Assembly (NCBI RefSeq): GCF_036689865.1 | Contig: NZ_JBAHUQ010000002.1 | Span: forward strand, 62,001 to 126,000 | DNA: 64,000 nucleotides | Direction of reading: 5' to 3' | DNA from: Magnetococcus sp. PR-3 | GTDB taxonomy: Bacteria; Pseudomonadota; Magnetococcia; Magnetococcales; Magnetococcaceae | Shown: positions 16,073 to 25,891 of the stretch, piece by piece | Layout: the number at the start of each line of letters is the position of its first letter | Position numbering within the stretch: the stretch's first letter is position 1 | Program-made: the position numbers and the translations under genes | Notes under the pieces: model-generated | What the model saw: only the letters and a program-made list of their open reading frames with translations | Database searches by the model: none | What the model was told of the DNA's origin: nothing

Positions 16073-17698
16073 TTATCTCTCTGGCTTAAACCACTTTCGT
16101 GACGATTCAGGTGCCAACAAACTGGATGCCCGAACCACCATTATTCCCCGTTTTTGCAAACCCGGTAACCACTGTTTTAAAGCCTTTAAGGTCACACCGT
16201 AGGGGTGGCCAATGGCAATGGCCGATCCCGTTCGCAGTGCAATACGCTCGGTCTCTTTAAGCCGTTTTAAGATCGCTTCAACCGTACGTTTGTTATCTAA
16301 AAAGACAGACCGTTTAGCTCGGGGTACACCGTGAGCCAAAGCAGAACGGTAGGCGACTGAACGGGGAGAGGTACGACTATCCACAAAGTAGAGTTCACGC
16401 CGGACAAGAACTTTCATCACCGCATTCATCACCTTGCGGTTTTCTGTCAAAGCAGAACCCATGTGGTTATTAATACCCACAACCTCTGGAAAGGCCTTGA
16501 GATTTTTATTCAAAATCTCTGTTACTTCATCAGGTTCCATACCTTCCAACAAAGCACCTGGACCCGGGTTAACCCTAGGGTAACCTTTGGGCTGCATGGG
16601 CTGGTGAAGGATGATCTCCTGGCCCTTTTTATCCGCCATGTTCACCAACTGGCGGGAATAAGGACCACCGGGCAATACCGCTAAGGTGATATCAGCAGGT
16701 AACCTGACAATACCGCGACCCACTGAACCATTGTAGCCAAGGTCATCAATAATAACCGCGATCTTGGCCATACGGGATGGTGTTGGTGTCGGTTTTTTCT
16801 CCTCCACCACAGGAACCTCTGACTTATCAATATCGTCAGAGAGATCCTCTTCATAGATAATCCCGGATGTACTTTCCGATTTAGCAGGACCGGTTGGTTT
16901 ATCGGCCACTTTTTTGACAGGTTTTTCTGTTTGAGTGGGCTTTTTTGCTTCGGTTTTAACCGGTATTTCTTTTTTAACGGGTGATGCTTTAACCGCGGCC
17001 TTGGTCTCTTTTTTTGAATCAGGCAGCGCTTTAGCTGCTTTTTTTACAGCGGGTACCGGTGCACGCTCTTTTTTAGTCTCAGCTGTTTTCTCAACAACGG
17101 CCTGACTTTTTTGGGGCGTGTCTTTTGATTGGCTCTTTGGCTCAACACGCTTGGTGTGTTCAGGGGTCGGTTTTTTCTCATCAACCGTCGTATCTGACTC
17201 TGCTTTTTTTGGCTCTTTTTGACGGACAGATGTATCCGGCTTTTTTTGCACTTCAACCGGCTGCTTGGAGGCATCGGTCTGTTTGGGCTTTTCTGCCTTG
17301 GCCGCGGGGGGGGTTACTTCCGACTGCATTCCGGCATCAAGATCACCCTGGGGAGGCTCAGCTGGCTCATCCTCTATTGGATTATCGAGTGCTGGTGGTA
17401 TAGCTTCAGGTTTGGCCACCAAAGAGGCTTTTTGAACATCTCTGTTCAGCTCCTCAGTATCCTCCTGCATGATACGGGACATCGCAGGCTGCAGTGTATA
17501 GCCCTGCTCTTCAGCATAGGGCGGCGTACCCCATGGGGTTGCCAAGCGCTCCTGGTCCAGTAACGACCAAGGTCCAGCGACCCAAAGATAGAAAATAAAA
17601 CCAACCAGGCCAAAGACAAGTAGGGTACCCACTAGGAAATCCCAGCGGGCACCCCCGTGTTGACTGGTGTCAGAAGTGACGTGTGTTAGACGGTTCAA
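16073..17698 (-). CDS. divergent polysaccharide deacetylase (YibQ family)
   Basis: A 541-residue protein anchored by one N-terminal TM helix (about 22-42). A long Lys/Glu/Pro-rich periplasmic stalk follows (about 90-310). The C-terminal catalytic-fold domain is of the divergent polysaccharide deacetylase family (Pfam Polysacc_deac_2). Family hallmarks are VIIDDLGYN (metal-type Asp pair), EIILHQPMQPKGYP, GINNHMGSALTENR, YFVDSRTSPRSVAY and AIAIGHPYGVTL. Deacetylase activity is assumed from the fold, not shown. The gene is directly downstream of ctpA, in the common order gpmI-envC-ctpA-yibQ. This order suggests a cell-envelope remodelling unit. The stalk is low complexity and uses many lysines. 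Confidence 0.9.
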   Translation of the reverse strand: MNRLTHVTSDTSQHGGARWDFLVGTLLVFGLVGFIFYLWVAGPWSLLDQERLATPWGTPPYAEEQGYTLQPAMSRIMQEDTEELNRDVQKASLVAKPEAIPPALDNPIEDEPAEPPQGDLDAGMQSEVTPPAAKAEKPKQTDASKQPVEVQKKPDTSVRQKEPKKAESDTTVDEKKPTPEHTKRVEPKSQSKDTPQKSQAVVEKTAETKKERAPVPAVKKAAKALPDSKKETKAAVKASPVKKEIPVKTEAKKPTQTEKPVKKVADKPTGPAKSESTSGIIYEEDLSDDIDKSEVPVVEEKKPTPTPSRMAKIAVIIDDLGYNGSVGRGIVRLPADITLAVLPGGPYSRQLVNMADKKGQEIILHQPMQPKGYPRVNPGPGALLEGMEPDEVTEILNKNLKAFPEVVGINNHMGSALTENRKVMNAVMKVLVRRELYFVDSRTSPRSVAYRSALAHGVPRAKRSVFLDNKRTVEAILKRLKETERIALRTGSAIAIGHPYGVTLKALKQWLPGLQKRGIMVVRASSLLAPESSRKWFKPER

Positions 17699-17734
17699 GA
17701 AACCACATCCGTGTTGTATATGAAGCGTCGCTTT

Positions 17735-19099
17735 TTAGCGTTGCAGAGCGGAGGTCTGGAACACTTGTAAGCCGCGCAGCAGATCCAGTGCCCGCTTCAA
17801 TTGATAATCATCCTTGCTACGACCTGTAACCCGGTCACGATCTTCAGGCTGGCCTTCTGCTTTACCTTTGCCGTCGCCATCTTTTTTAGCGTCTTTAGAT
17901 TCTTTTTTATCGGTACGCTTACCATCATTATCGAAGTGACCCTTCAGATCCTTCTCCTTAGCCCGCTCAATACGATCTTTACGCTTAGCCAAGGTTAGGT
18001 CTTCAACAATAATATCAGGCTCAATACCTTTAGCCTGAATGGTACGCCCGCTCGGGGTGTAGTACAGCGCGGTGGTCAAACGCACACCGGCACCATCAGA
18101 CAGTGGCATAATGGTCTGAACCGAACCTTTACCAAAGGTTTGCGTACCCATGACGACAGCCCGTTTATGATCCTGCAGAGCACCCGCTACAATTTCAGAG
18201 GCTGAAGCAGAGCCACCATTCACCAACACAACAATGGGGGCACCATCCATCAGGTCCCCACGGTGTGCATCAAAGGAGAGGTCCTTACCCTTAATGCGCC
18301 CCTTGGTATAAACAATACGTCCCTTATGAAGGAATGCATCACTCACTTGAACCGCTTGATCCAGTAATCCACCGGGGTTGTTACGCAAATCCAACACCAA
18401 CCCACGTAGATTCCCTTTCATCTCAGACTCAATCTCATCCAACGCATGGTCCAATAAAGGACGGGCCTGTTCGTTGAAGGAGGTAATACGTACGTAGGCT
18501 AGGTTGTTGTCCTCAGCCCGCCATTTAACACTGCTGATCTTGATCACAGCACGTGTAATGGTGAAAGTCAGAGGTTTATTTTCACCCTTACGGATCACCG
18601 TCAGATTGATATCAGTACCAGGCTTACCGCGCATGCGTTTGACCGCATCCATCAGGTTCATGTCCTGTGTACTCTCATCTTCAATCTTAATGATCAGATC
18701 ACCCGCCTTCATACCCACACGATCGGCTGGGGTATCTGCTATAGGTGCAACCACTTTAATGGCCTGGTCGCCACGGGTAATCTCAATACCAAGGCCACCA
18801 AACTCACCTTTAGTATCCACCTTCATCTCTTTGAAACTGTCAGGATTCAAAAAGGAGGAGTGGGGATCCAGGGTTTCCAACATGCCACTAATGGCACCGT
18901 ATAGAACCTTCTCTTCATCCACCTCTTCCACATATTGGGTGCGGACAAGATCCAGTACTTCAGTAAATACTTTTAACTTTTCGTAGGTCACACGGCCCAG
19001 GGCCATACCGTTATTAGCGGCCTGCATACCAACGATAAAAAGAACCAACGCCACCACCAGCCACAGCCAGCTACGTGTCGATTTTTTATCCTGACTCAT
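17735..19099 (-). CDS. ctpA: C-terminal processing peptidase CtpA (S41)
   Basis: Periplasmic serine protease of family S41. After a signal anchor (about 8-28) comes an N-terminal helical domain with DPHSSFLNP. A PDZ domain (about 95-180, GGLGIEITRGDQAIKV) follows, then the catalytic core. The nucleophile motif is GGSASASEIVAGAL and the general-base Lys lies in QTFGKGSVQTIMPL. The C-terminal 75 residues are charged and low complexity (KESKDAKKDGDGKGK). I use the ATG at 19099, which has AGGTG 6 nt upstream. A GTG at 19108 would add three residues. Together with the adjacent EnvC-like gene it probably controls murein hydrolases. Confidence 0.95.
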   Translation of the reverse strand: MSQDKKSTRSWLWLVVALVLFIVGMQAANNGMALGRVTYEKLKVFTEVLDLVRTQYVEEVDEEKVLYGAISGMLETLDPHSSFLNPDSFKEMKVDTKGEFGGLGIEITRGDQAIKVVAPIADTPADRVGMKAGDLIIKIEDESTQDMNLMDAVKRMRGKPGTDINLTVIRKGENKPLTFTITRAVIKISSVKWRAEDNNLAYVRITSFNEQARPLLDHALDEIESEMKGNLRGLVLDLRNNPGGLLDQAVQVSDAFLHKGRIVYTKGRIKGKDLSFDAHRGDLMDGAPIVVLVNGGSASASEIVAGALQDHKRAVVMGTQTFGKGSVQTIMPLSDGAGVRLTTALYYTPSGRTIQAKGIEPDIIVEDLTLAKRKDRIERAKEKDLKGHFDNDGKRTDKKESKDAKKDGDGKGKAEGQPEDRDRVTGRSKDDYQLKRALDLLRGLQVFQTSALQR

Positions 19100-19509
19100 T
19101 TTAAGCACCTATCATCCGCGTTAACTGCGCATGCCTTGTGGGAATGGGCGTACCAAAACCCTCGTGGATTAAATCCTTTAAAAATGCCTGAAGCACGCTA
19201 GTTTTTCCAGCCTCTTCAATCAAAATGTGCCGACAAAGGTCCTCTTTGATACAAAAAGTCCGATTTCACAGCTATGCAAAGGGTGTGCTAGTAAGCAAAA
19301 GTGTTTGAAAGAACGAGAATGAGGCGGGAAAAGTCTGTTATCAGACCAAGCATGAAGGTTTTATAGCCAAGCCATTGCGGCATCAATGCTAGAAAAAGTG
19401 TCAGAATTTAGTGGTTACTTAAGCGCATATTCGCAGCATTCCACAAAGCAGAGCACGGCGAACCAGGTAGCTATTGGACCCTATTTACCCCCCTACCCTA
19501 GCCCTAGAA
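19100..19509. other. intergenic region between envC and ctpA
   Basis: A 410-bp gap within an otherwise tightly ordered cell-envelope block. It must hold a separate ctpA promoter. I see no hairpin with a T-run and no reading frame worth calling. Confidence 0.45.
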
Positions 19510-20694
19510 CTAGCGACCTCGGCGAACCAACCACCGTCGGGCATTAACGGTTTTGCCCCGGTTGCGAATCTCAAAATAGAGGCCAATCCGACCATCTAAA
19601 GCCCCTGTATTCCCTACTTCAGCCAGCAGATCCCCCTCCTCAACCCAGTCACCCTGTGCCACCAACAGTCGACTATTATGACCATAAAGGGAATAGACAT
19701 TCTCCCCATGGTTCAAAATCAACAACTGACCATAGCCCCGGAACCAGTCGGCATAGACAATTTGTGCCCGATGGATGGCACGTACCTGAGCACCCTGTGG
19801 AACATCAAAAAAGAGCCCCGGATCCTTAGCTTCGGAATGCCCCTGGACCGGTTTAGGTAAACGCCCTTTCATTTGATGAATTTTTTTGAAGGAGGGTGTT
19901 CGTGTTTGACGGGTAGGATTAGCCTTGGCCGTTCTGGCACGTGGCGCAATTTCCAAAGGGGAGTTTTGTATGGCCCGATCAAGTTTGCTCACAAACCGGG
20001 TTAACGCTTCTTGTGCCTCTTTAAGCTCTTCCACTTTGCGGGCATGCAGGCGACGTTCCCGACGAACCTGATTAAGCAGGTTACTGCGCTCCGCCCGCTC
20101 CCGTTCCAGATCAACCCGCAGCTCCAACTCTTTTTTGGCCAACCGCTGTAGGGTGGCCAAAGCCAGTTGCTGTTCGGTTATGGCCTCTTGCAACGACTCC
20201 ACACTTTTTTTGTAGTGGGTAAAACGGGCATTACGGGCCTCAATCAGATAACGGAAATAGACCATATTCTGCATGGTGGCTTTGGAGTGCCGTTGAGGTG
20301 CTAAGATCCGCAAGGCCTCCTTACCCTCCATACCGTAGAACAGGCGAAGGTGACCCGCCAAGAGCTGTTGCTGACGGGCCATGGCCATTTTTCTGGAATC
20401 AATACGAGCATTTAACGTGGGCAAAGTGTGGCGTATGCGCTGATCTTCCTGGCGGATTTCAGCCAGTCGCTTCACCCCTTTGCTTAAACGACGCTCCATA
20501 CGTTCCAGCTCACTGAGCAAAGAACGCTCTTGACCCTTCACTTTGTTTAGGGCCTGTTGCTCCTCTTTAAGCTGCTGAACAATGGCATCCAGCTTGGCCC
20601 GTTGCGCACCACCACTTTGGGCCGCAACCGGCACAGCCAGCAGCAACATCAACAACAGGCTGGTGACCAGCCCATATATTCTTAGCCCGGTCAC
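19510..20694 (-). CDS. envC: EnvC-type murein hydrolase activator, degenerate LytM
   Basis: A secreted 394-residue protein with a signal peptide (ending AVPVAAQ). A long coiled coil (about 35-265) is followed by a C-terminal LytM domain (about 295-390). The zinc-binding residues of active M23 enzymes are missing. GLFFDVPQG stands where HxxxD is expected, and the HxH position reads LYFEIRNRG. Such domains activate amidases (AmiA/B/C) at the septum instead of cutting. I prefer the GTG at 20694, four bases after the gpmI stop and preceded by AGGTGG. An ATG at 20742 would overlap gpmI by 44 bp and put 16 non-signal residues in front. Confidence 0.88.
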   Translation of the reverse strand: MTGLRIYGLVTSLLLMLLLAVPVAAQSGGAQRAKLDAIVQQLKEEQQALNKVKGQERSLLSELERMERRLSKGVKRLAEIRQEDQRIRHTLPTLNARIDSRKMAMARQQQLLAGHLRLFYGMEGKEALRILAPQRHSKATMQNMVYFRYLIEARNARFTHYKKSVESLQEAITEQQLALATLQRLAKKELELRVDLERERAERSNLLNQVRRERRLHARKVEELKEAQEALTRFVSKLDRAIQNSPLEIAPRARTAKANPTRQTRTPSFKKIHQMKGRLPKPVQGHSEAKDPGLFFDVPQGAQVRAIHRAQIVYADWFRGYGQLLILNHGENVYSLYGHNSRLLVAQGDWVEEGDLLAEVGNTGALDGRIGLYFEIRNRGKTVNARRWLVRRGR

Positions 20695-20698
20695 AGGG

Positions 20699-22255
20699 TC
20701 AACCACCTGCAACGGTTTTAAGCTGAACCAGAGAAACCCCATCCATCTCCTGCGGTTGGGGCAAACCCATTAAGGCCAACAAGGTGGGGGCAACATCACT
20801 TAGACGACCATCCGTCAGTTGGGCATCCCGCCCTAAATAGATGAGTGGAGCAGGGTTTAACGTATGCGCGGTATGGGCCGTACCCCGATCATCCACCATC
20901 TGATCCGCATTACCATGATCCGCTGTAATCAGTACTTCACCACCAGCATCCATAATGGCATCGGTCAGACGAAGCAACTGTGTATCCACCGCCTCAATCG
21001 CCTTAACCGCAGCTTCGTAACTACCGGTATGACCCACCATATCCGGGTTAGCATAGTTCACGACCATTAGGTCATACTGAGCACTCTGCACCTTCTCTAT
21101 CACCTTATCGGTCAAGGTTTTGGCCGACATCTCCGGCTGCATATCGTACGTTGCTACCTTGGGAGAAGGTACCAGCAAGCGATCTTCGCCTTGACAGGGA
21201 TCTTCCTTACCACCGTTAAAGAAGTAGGTGACGTGCGCATACTTTTCTGTTTCGGCTGCCCGTAATTGGGTCAGCCCCTGATCAGCCATGACATGACCCA
21301 AAATGTTGGTCAAATCGACAGGTGGGTAGGCAACACGAACCCCCTGTAAAGAGACATCGTATTGGGTCAGACAGACATAGGCGGACAGTTTAGGCAGACC
21401 GTCACGTGTAAAGGGTTCAAAGGTTGTATCTGTAAACACATGGCTGATCTCACGCACCCGGTCAGCCCGGAAGTTCATACAGATGATGGCATCCCCATCG
21501 TTGATCATACCAATGGGCTGGCCCCCTTCCACCATGACCGAGGGCTCAATAAACTCATCGGTCTGCCCAGCATCGTAGGCGGCTTGAATCGCCTCATGCG
21601 CGGAATCGAAAGGCTGGCCATCACCCAGGGTCATCAGGCGATAGCCCCGCTCCACCCGCTCCCAACGTTTATCCCGGTCCATGGTAAAGTAACGGCCACA
21701 CACACTTGCCACACGACCCGCACCAATCTCCTTTAACCCTGCCTCAAAGGTTGCCATAAACCCTTTGGCCGACTGGGGCGGTGTATCACGACCATCCAGT
21801 AGGGCATGGATATAGATTTCCTTGGCCCCATTGTCTGAGGCACACTGCACCGCAGCAAGAATTTGATTTTGGTGGGAGTGGACACCACCGGGAGAGAGCA
21901 AACCGTAGAGGTGGACGGCGCCACCAGCCTTGTTGGCATCTTCAATGGCACACAGCAGTGCCTCATTTTTCATAAATGAACCATCTTCAATGGCACGCCC
22001 CACCCGGGTGAACTCCTGATACACCACCCGGCCTGCTCCGAGATTAAGATGACCAACCTCAGAGTTACCCATCTGCCCCTCAGGAAGCCCAACATCCCCA
22101 GCCGAGGTTTGCACTTTGGCGTTGGGTCGCTCAGCAAACCAGCGGTCCATATGTGGTGTGGCGGCATTGGCAATGGCGTTATTTTCCGTGGTATCACGCA
22201 GACCCCAGCCATCAAGGATGACCAGCGTCATGGGTTTGGGACGGTGCGCTTGCAT
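20699..22255 (-). CDS. gpmI: 2,3-bisphosphoglycerate-independent phosphoglycerate mutase
   Basis: Interconverts 3- and 2-phosphoglycerate in glycolysis, with two Mn2+ ions and a phosphoserine intermediate. The 518 residues show the alkaline-phosphatase-fold signatures. [11 protein letters not shown] carries the first metal Asp. [13 protein letters not shown] includes the phosphorylated Ser. [33 protein letters not shown] and [11 protein letters not shown] also match. All metal ligands seem present. It is the first gene of the gpmI-envC pair, and the next start is four bases away. The ATG at 22255 starts [12 protein letters not shown]; a start at MTLV is less likely. Confidence 0.97.
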   Translation of the reverse strand: MQAHRPKPMTLVILDGWGLRDTTENNAIANAATPHMDRWFAERPNAKVQTSAGDVGLPEGQMGNSEVGHLNLGAGRVVYQEFTRVGRAIEDGSFMKNEALLCAIEDANKAGGAVHLYGLLSPGGVHSHQNQILAAVQCASDNGAKEIYIHALLDGRDTPPQSAKGFMATFEAGLKEIGAGRVASVCGRYFTMDRDKRWERVERGYRLMTLGDGQPFDSAHEAIQAAYDAGQTDEFIEPSVMVEGGQPIGMINDGDAIICMNFRADRVREISHVFTDTTFEPFTRDGLPKLSAYVCLTQYDVSLQGVRVAYPPVDLTNILGHVMADQGLTQLRAAETEKYAHVTYFFNGGKEDPCQGEDRLLVPSPKVATYDMQPEMSAKTLTDKVIEKVQSAQYDLMVVNYANPDMVGHTGSYEAAVKAIEAVDTQLLRLTDAIMDAGGEVLITADHGNADQMVDDRGTAHTAHTLNPAPLIYLGRDAQLTDGRLSDVAPTLLALMGLPQPQEMDGVSLVQLKTVAGG

Positions 22256-22811
22256 AATGACATGGGCTCCGAGTAAGGATCAGTAGCAACTGGACGCACA
22301 AGGTTTGTACGCGATATGGTTGGTGATCATACCACCAGCCCATGTCGGAACCAAGAGCAGGCCTGTATACCTAAGGTATCTGTTCGCCACAACTATCTTT
22401 TTCAACACTATTGACCACGCTCTTTCTTTTACTTCAAAATCCATCTTAATACTTTATAATAATCGAATAGGTACCGACTTATTCTTCATAGATACACTCA
22501 ATAATCCCAACTTATAACGCAATAATTGTTTCATGATAAAGACAACAACACGGATACATCCTTTATTCATTTCACACGAATCATAATCCCAAATATAACT
22601 AAACAATGACCTTCTAATAATTATATTTGAAACCATGATACAACTCGTTAATTATGTAAATTATGAGCTAAAATTTAGGCACACCTGCTCAAAAATGTGA
22701 CAAAAACATCATGTTTATCTTGCAATATTTTGACTTGAATGGGACAAAAGAATAGATCGCTTCTTAATCGGTACCATGGTTTAACCATGTTTTTCCCTTT
22801 GGAGAAGGAAG
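22256..22811. other. AT-rich divergent intergenic region
   Basis: These 556 bp lie between the divergent gpmI and chemoreceptor genes. The part from 22400 to 22760 is clearly AT-rich. TTGACT at 22730-22735 with a poor -10 box 17 bp on could be the chemoreceptor promoter, but this is weak. No RNA gene or supported ORF was seen. Confidence 0.45.
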
Positions 22812-25256
22812 ATGCTAAAAAAACTTACCCTGTCATTTAGTGGCCGTATTGCACTGTGGGCTGGTTTAATACTGCTGATCACCACATCAGTCAGTGTTTT
22901 TTTAGTGGCCAAAGAGTTACGACATGAAGCCATGCAGCTAGCTATCGCAAAATCTGAAGCGATTGCTGAAGAAAAAGCCGAGCTCATTGCTGAAAAGATC
23001 AACATGGCTTTAGCCGTTGCCCACAACATGGCCCAAACCTACGGGGCCATTAGCCATGATCATAAGCGTCTTAATATCTCCCGCGCGCAGGTTAATCTTC
23101 TTCTCAAAAACCTCTTGGCCCAGAATAACCATTACCTAGGGGTTTATACCGCTTGGGAAGCCAACCAATTTGATAACCAGGATAAGCTCTACATAAACAA
23201 ACCAGGACACGACGCCACTGGGCGCTTTATACCCTATTGGACCGCAGGTGGTATGGAACCGTTGGTGGATATGGAAAACACCACCCAAGATCAATATGGT
23301 GCACGCGCTGGGGATTATTACCTCATCCCAAAAGAGGATAAAAAACCTTCGGTTATCGACCCCTATATCTACCCCGTTCAAGGTAAAGATACCTTACTCA
23401 TCTCATTGGTCGCGCCCATTCTTAACCAAGGTACCTTCCAAGGTATTGGGGGTATTGATCTGCCTGGTAGCTTTATTCAAGATATTGTTAATAAAACCAT
23501 GCTTTATGATGGCCAAGGCAAAATCTTAATTTTAAGTGCTTTGGGTAAAATTGTGGGGTTATCTCAAGGGGGTGGTGATGTCGGCATGCACTATTCCGAG
23601 TCTAAATTATTGGTTAAACAAGATTTTGTGGTGGATGAATTAAAGATACTGCATGGCAAAATGCAGGATGGTAAACATCAGGTTTTGGAAACCGATCAAC
23701 ACTTAAATGTCTTGGTACCCATGCATTTTGGCAGCTCTAAACTGCAGTGGGGTATGTTTGTCCAAGTCCCCTTGCACGTGATCATGGCCGACGTTAATGC
23801 AACCATTCAAAAAACCATTATTATCAGTCTTATTTTAATGGTTTTGGGTCTGACACTCCTGTGGTTTATTACCAAACAGCTTATTAAACCCCTGGGAGGG
23901 GAACCTGAGACCATGGCCCACGTCGTGTGCCAAGTGGCCAAAGGGGATTTGGCTATTGCTTTGGATGAAGGGGATACCAACCGTAAAAGTGTACAGTTTG
24001 CCATGGTCATGATGGTTAAACGACTGCACGAAATGCTCTCTCAAATTGGTGATCAGTCCAACGGACTGGGAGATATATCCACCCAACTGTCGCAAGTCTC
24101 CCGTGATCTGGCAGAGGGTTCTGAAGAGATGCGCAATGCCTCCACCCAGGTGCGTGAATCTGCCCAGGAGATGGAAACCAACAATCAAAATATTGCCAGC
24201 AATACGGAAGAGATGTCCCATAATCTGGATGATATTTCATCAACCGCCCAAGAGTTTAGCCAAAATATGGGGGCCATCTCAGCAGCGGCTGAAGAGGTTA
24301 GTACATCCCTTAGCACCATTGTCGCCGCTTCTGAAGAGGCGGGCACCAATATGCAATCGGTGGCCAATTCGGCGGAAAATTCCAGTGGTAATATGCAATC
24401 TGTTGTGGGAGATGTGCATGAACTGGATAACAATATGGGGGACATTCAAAACCGCTGCGTTCAGGCTAAAAATGAGTCTCTAAGCGCCGTGGCACAGGCA
24501 GAAGATACAGCCAAGCAGGTGATGAGCCTTGAAAAAATGGCCATGGAGATCTCCAAGGTTGTGGACATGATCAACGATATTGCAGATCAAACCAATATGC
24601 TGGCCTTGAATGCCTCTATTGAATCGGCAAGTGCTGGGGAGTCTGGCAAAGGGTTTGCTGTGGTAGCCAATGAAGTGAAAGAGCTGGCAGGTAAAACCAC
24701 CGAAGCCACCACCATGATTGCGGAAAATATTGAGAGCATTCAAGATAGCTCCAAACGTGCCGTGCAACAGAGCCGATCCGTTTCCGCTGCCATTCAAAAC
24801 TTAAGCACCATTAATGAAGAGATTGATCTGTCTGTTGAAGAGCAAAAAGGCACATTAAGGAACCTCTCTGATGCCATCGGCTCTGTGGCGCATGAAACCC
24901 AGGCGGTTACCCGTGAAGTGAATGAAGCTTCACAAGCCATTAATGAGATCAGCCGTAATATCACGGAAATCTCTAATGGTATTCAGGAGGTCACACTTAA
25001 TGTAACCCACATCAGCCAGGGTGTGACGGATATGTCCAGCAAGGTTGAACATGCCAGTGAGGGGGGTAAACAGATTAATCAACGGGTGACAGAGTCTGCT
25101 CAAGCCTCTTCAAACATTGCGCAAGCGCTGGGCCGTGTTCAAGAGACGTCAGATACGGTGCGTAGCTTAAGTGAGCATGTTCTTCATCAGTCTGAGGATA
25201 TGAACCGTTCTAGCCAAACCTTAAAAGAGCTGATTTCGCAGTTTAATCTACGTTAA
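22812..25256 (+). CDS. methyl-accepting chemotaxis protein, Cache sensor
   Basis: An 814-residue membrane chemoreceptor. TM1 is at about 12-32. A large periplasmic double-Cache-like region (about 35-325) includes YYLIPKEDKKPSVIDPY, a pattern seen in Cache ligand pockets. TM2 is at about 334-354 (ISLILMVLGLTLLWFI). A HAMP domain starting with the LGGEP motif leads into a long helical signalling domain. The hairpin tip that binds CheA/CheW is recognisable around residue 592 onward ([18 protein letters not shown]), followed by [15 protein letters not shown]. Note IESASAG where most receptors have IEAARAG. The ATG follows GGAGAAGGAAG. It converges with the SCO-like gene 11 bp away. The ligand is unknown. 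Confidence 0.93.
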   Translation: MLKKLTLSFSGRIALWAGLILLITTSVSVFLVAKELRHEAMQLAIAKSEAIAEEKAELIAEKINMALAVAHNMAQTYGAISHDHKRLNISRAQVNLLLKNLLAQNNHYLGVYTAWEANQFDNQDKLYINKPGHDATGRFIPYWTAGGMEPLVDMENTTQDQYGARAGDYYLIPKEDKKPSVIDPYIYPVQGKDTLLISLVAPILNQGTFQGIGGIDLPGSFIQDIVNKTMLYDGQGKILILSALGKIVGLSQGGGDVGMHYSESKLLVKQDFVVDELKILHGKMQDGKHQVLETDQHLNVLVPMHFGSSKLQWGMFVQVPLHVIMADVNATIQKTIIISLILMVLGLTLLWFITKQLIKPLGGEPETMAHVVCQVAKGDLAIALDEGDTNRKSVQFAMVMMVKRLHEMLSQIGDQSNGLGDISTQLSQVSRDLAEGSEEMRNASTQVRESAQEMETNNQNIASNTEEMSHNLDDISSTAQEFSQNMGAISAAAEEVSTSLSTIVAASEEAGTNMQSVANSAENSSGNMQSVVGDVHELDNNMGDIQNRCVQAKNESLSAVAQAEDTAKQVMSLEKMAMEISKVVDMINDIADQTNMLALNASIESASAGESGKGFAVVANEVKELAGKTTEATTMIAENIESIQDSSKRAVQQSRSVSAAIQNLSTINEEIDLSVEEQKGTLRNLSDAIGSVAHETQAVTREVNEASQAINEISRNITEISNGIQEVTLNVTHISQGVTDMSSKVEHASEGGKQINQRVTESAQASSNIAQALGRVQETSDTVRSLSEHVLHQSEDMNRSSQTLKELISQFNLR

Positions 25257-25267
25257 AGCACGGCGTG

Positions 25268-25891
25268 CTATGCTGCATTATCTTGAAGCTGCTGAACGGC
25301 ATTAAAGATCTGTTGAGCATCCGGTGGCCAAGCCAAATACGTACCCCGGCGGTACCAGCGTCCAGCTTGGCGTTGTAACAGATAGATAAAGCCTGTATGG
25401 CCACTTTGATCTTCAATCATCGTATTGGGGGTAATGGTCACATCCAAGGCACGGTTGATCTGTGGCAGGTTATCCACCATGGGTTCAAAACCGAGAAACG
25501 CATCGTGAAAACTCTGTGCATACCCTTCAGCCGGTTGGTGTACTCCTGCCTCAGTGGCGGTAGAGAGGATATTGACAAAGAGTAAAGCCGGCGCAGCCCT
25601 TGGAGCATTTTGCTCAAAACGTAGACGCACATCAGCCATACTCTGCAAAGCGGTGGGACAAGAGACCCCACACCCGACAAAGCCCAGGTAGAGTAGGGCT
25701 TCATCCTGTTTAACCCGACGCAGCAATGGTAGGTCTAACGGTTGGTGCTCATGGTTAACCCCATTAGCATCACCCTGAAAACCCACCAAACCTACGGCAA
25801 ACACCCAAACCACATTGAACAGTAAGAGCAACCCCACCACCCACTGTTTTCGCCGTTCGGACCACTGCTGTGGCTGAAATAAAGAGACCAC
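25268..25891 (-). CDS. SCO1/SenC-like thioredoxin-fold protein
   Basis: A 207-residue membrane-anchored protein with one N-terminal TM helix (about 17-37) and a thioredoxin-like domain outside. The motif VGCGVSCPTAL has the CxxxC spacing of SCO proteins. The SCO histidine position is matched by GHTGFIYLLQ in the C-terminal half. SCO proteins carry Cu or act as thiol-disulfide reductases for cytochrome oxidase assembly. This one is divergent, so copper binding is inferred only. The start is GTG at 25891, overlapping the stop of the upstream chemoreceptor (TAGTG), which implies translational coupling to a signalling protein rather than to an oxidase. Confidence 0.78.
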   Translation of the reverse strand: MVSLFQPQQWSERRKQWVVGLLLLFNVVWVFAVGLVGFQGDANGVNHEHQPLDLPLLRRVKQDEALLYLGFVGCGVSCPTALQSMADVRLRFEQNAPRAAPALLFVNILSTATEAGVHQPAEGYAQSFHDAFLGFEPMVDNLPQINRALDVTITPNTMIEDQSGHTGFIYLLQRQAGRWYRRGTYLAWPPDAQQIFNAVQQLQDNAA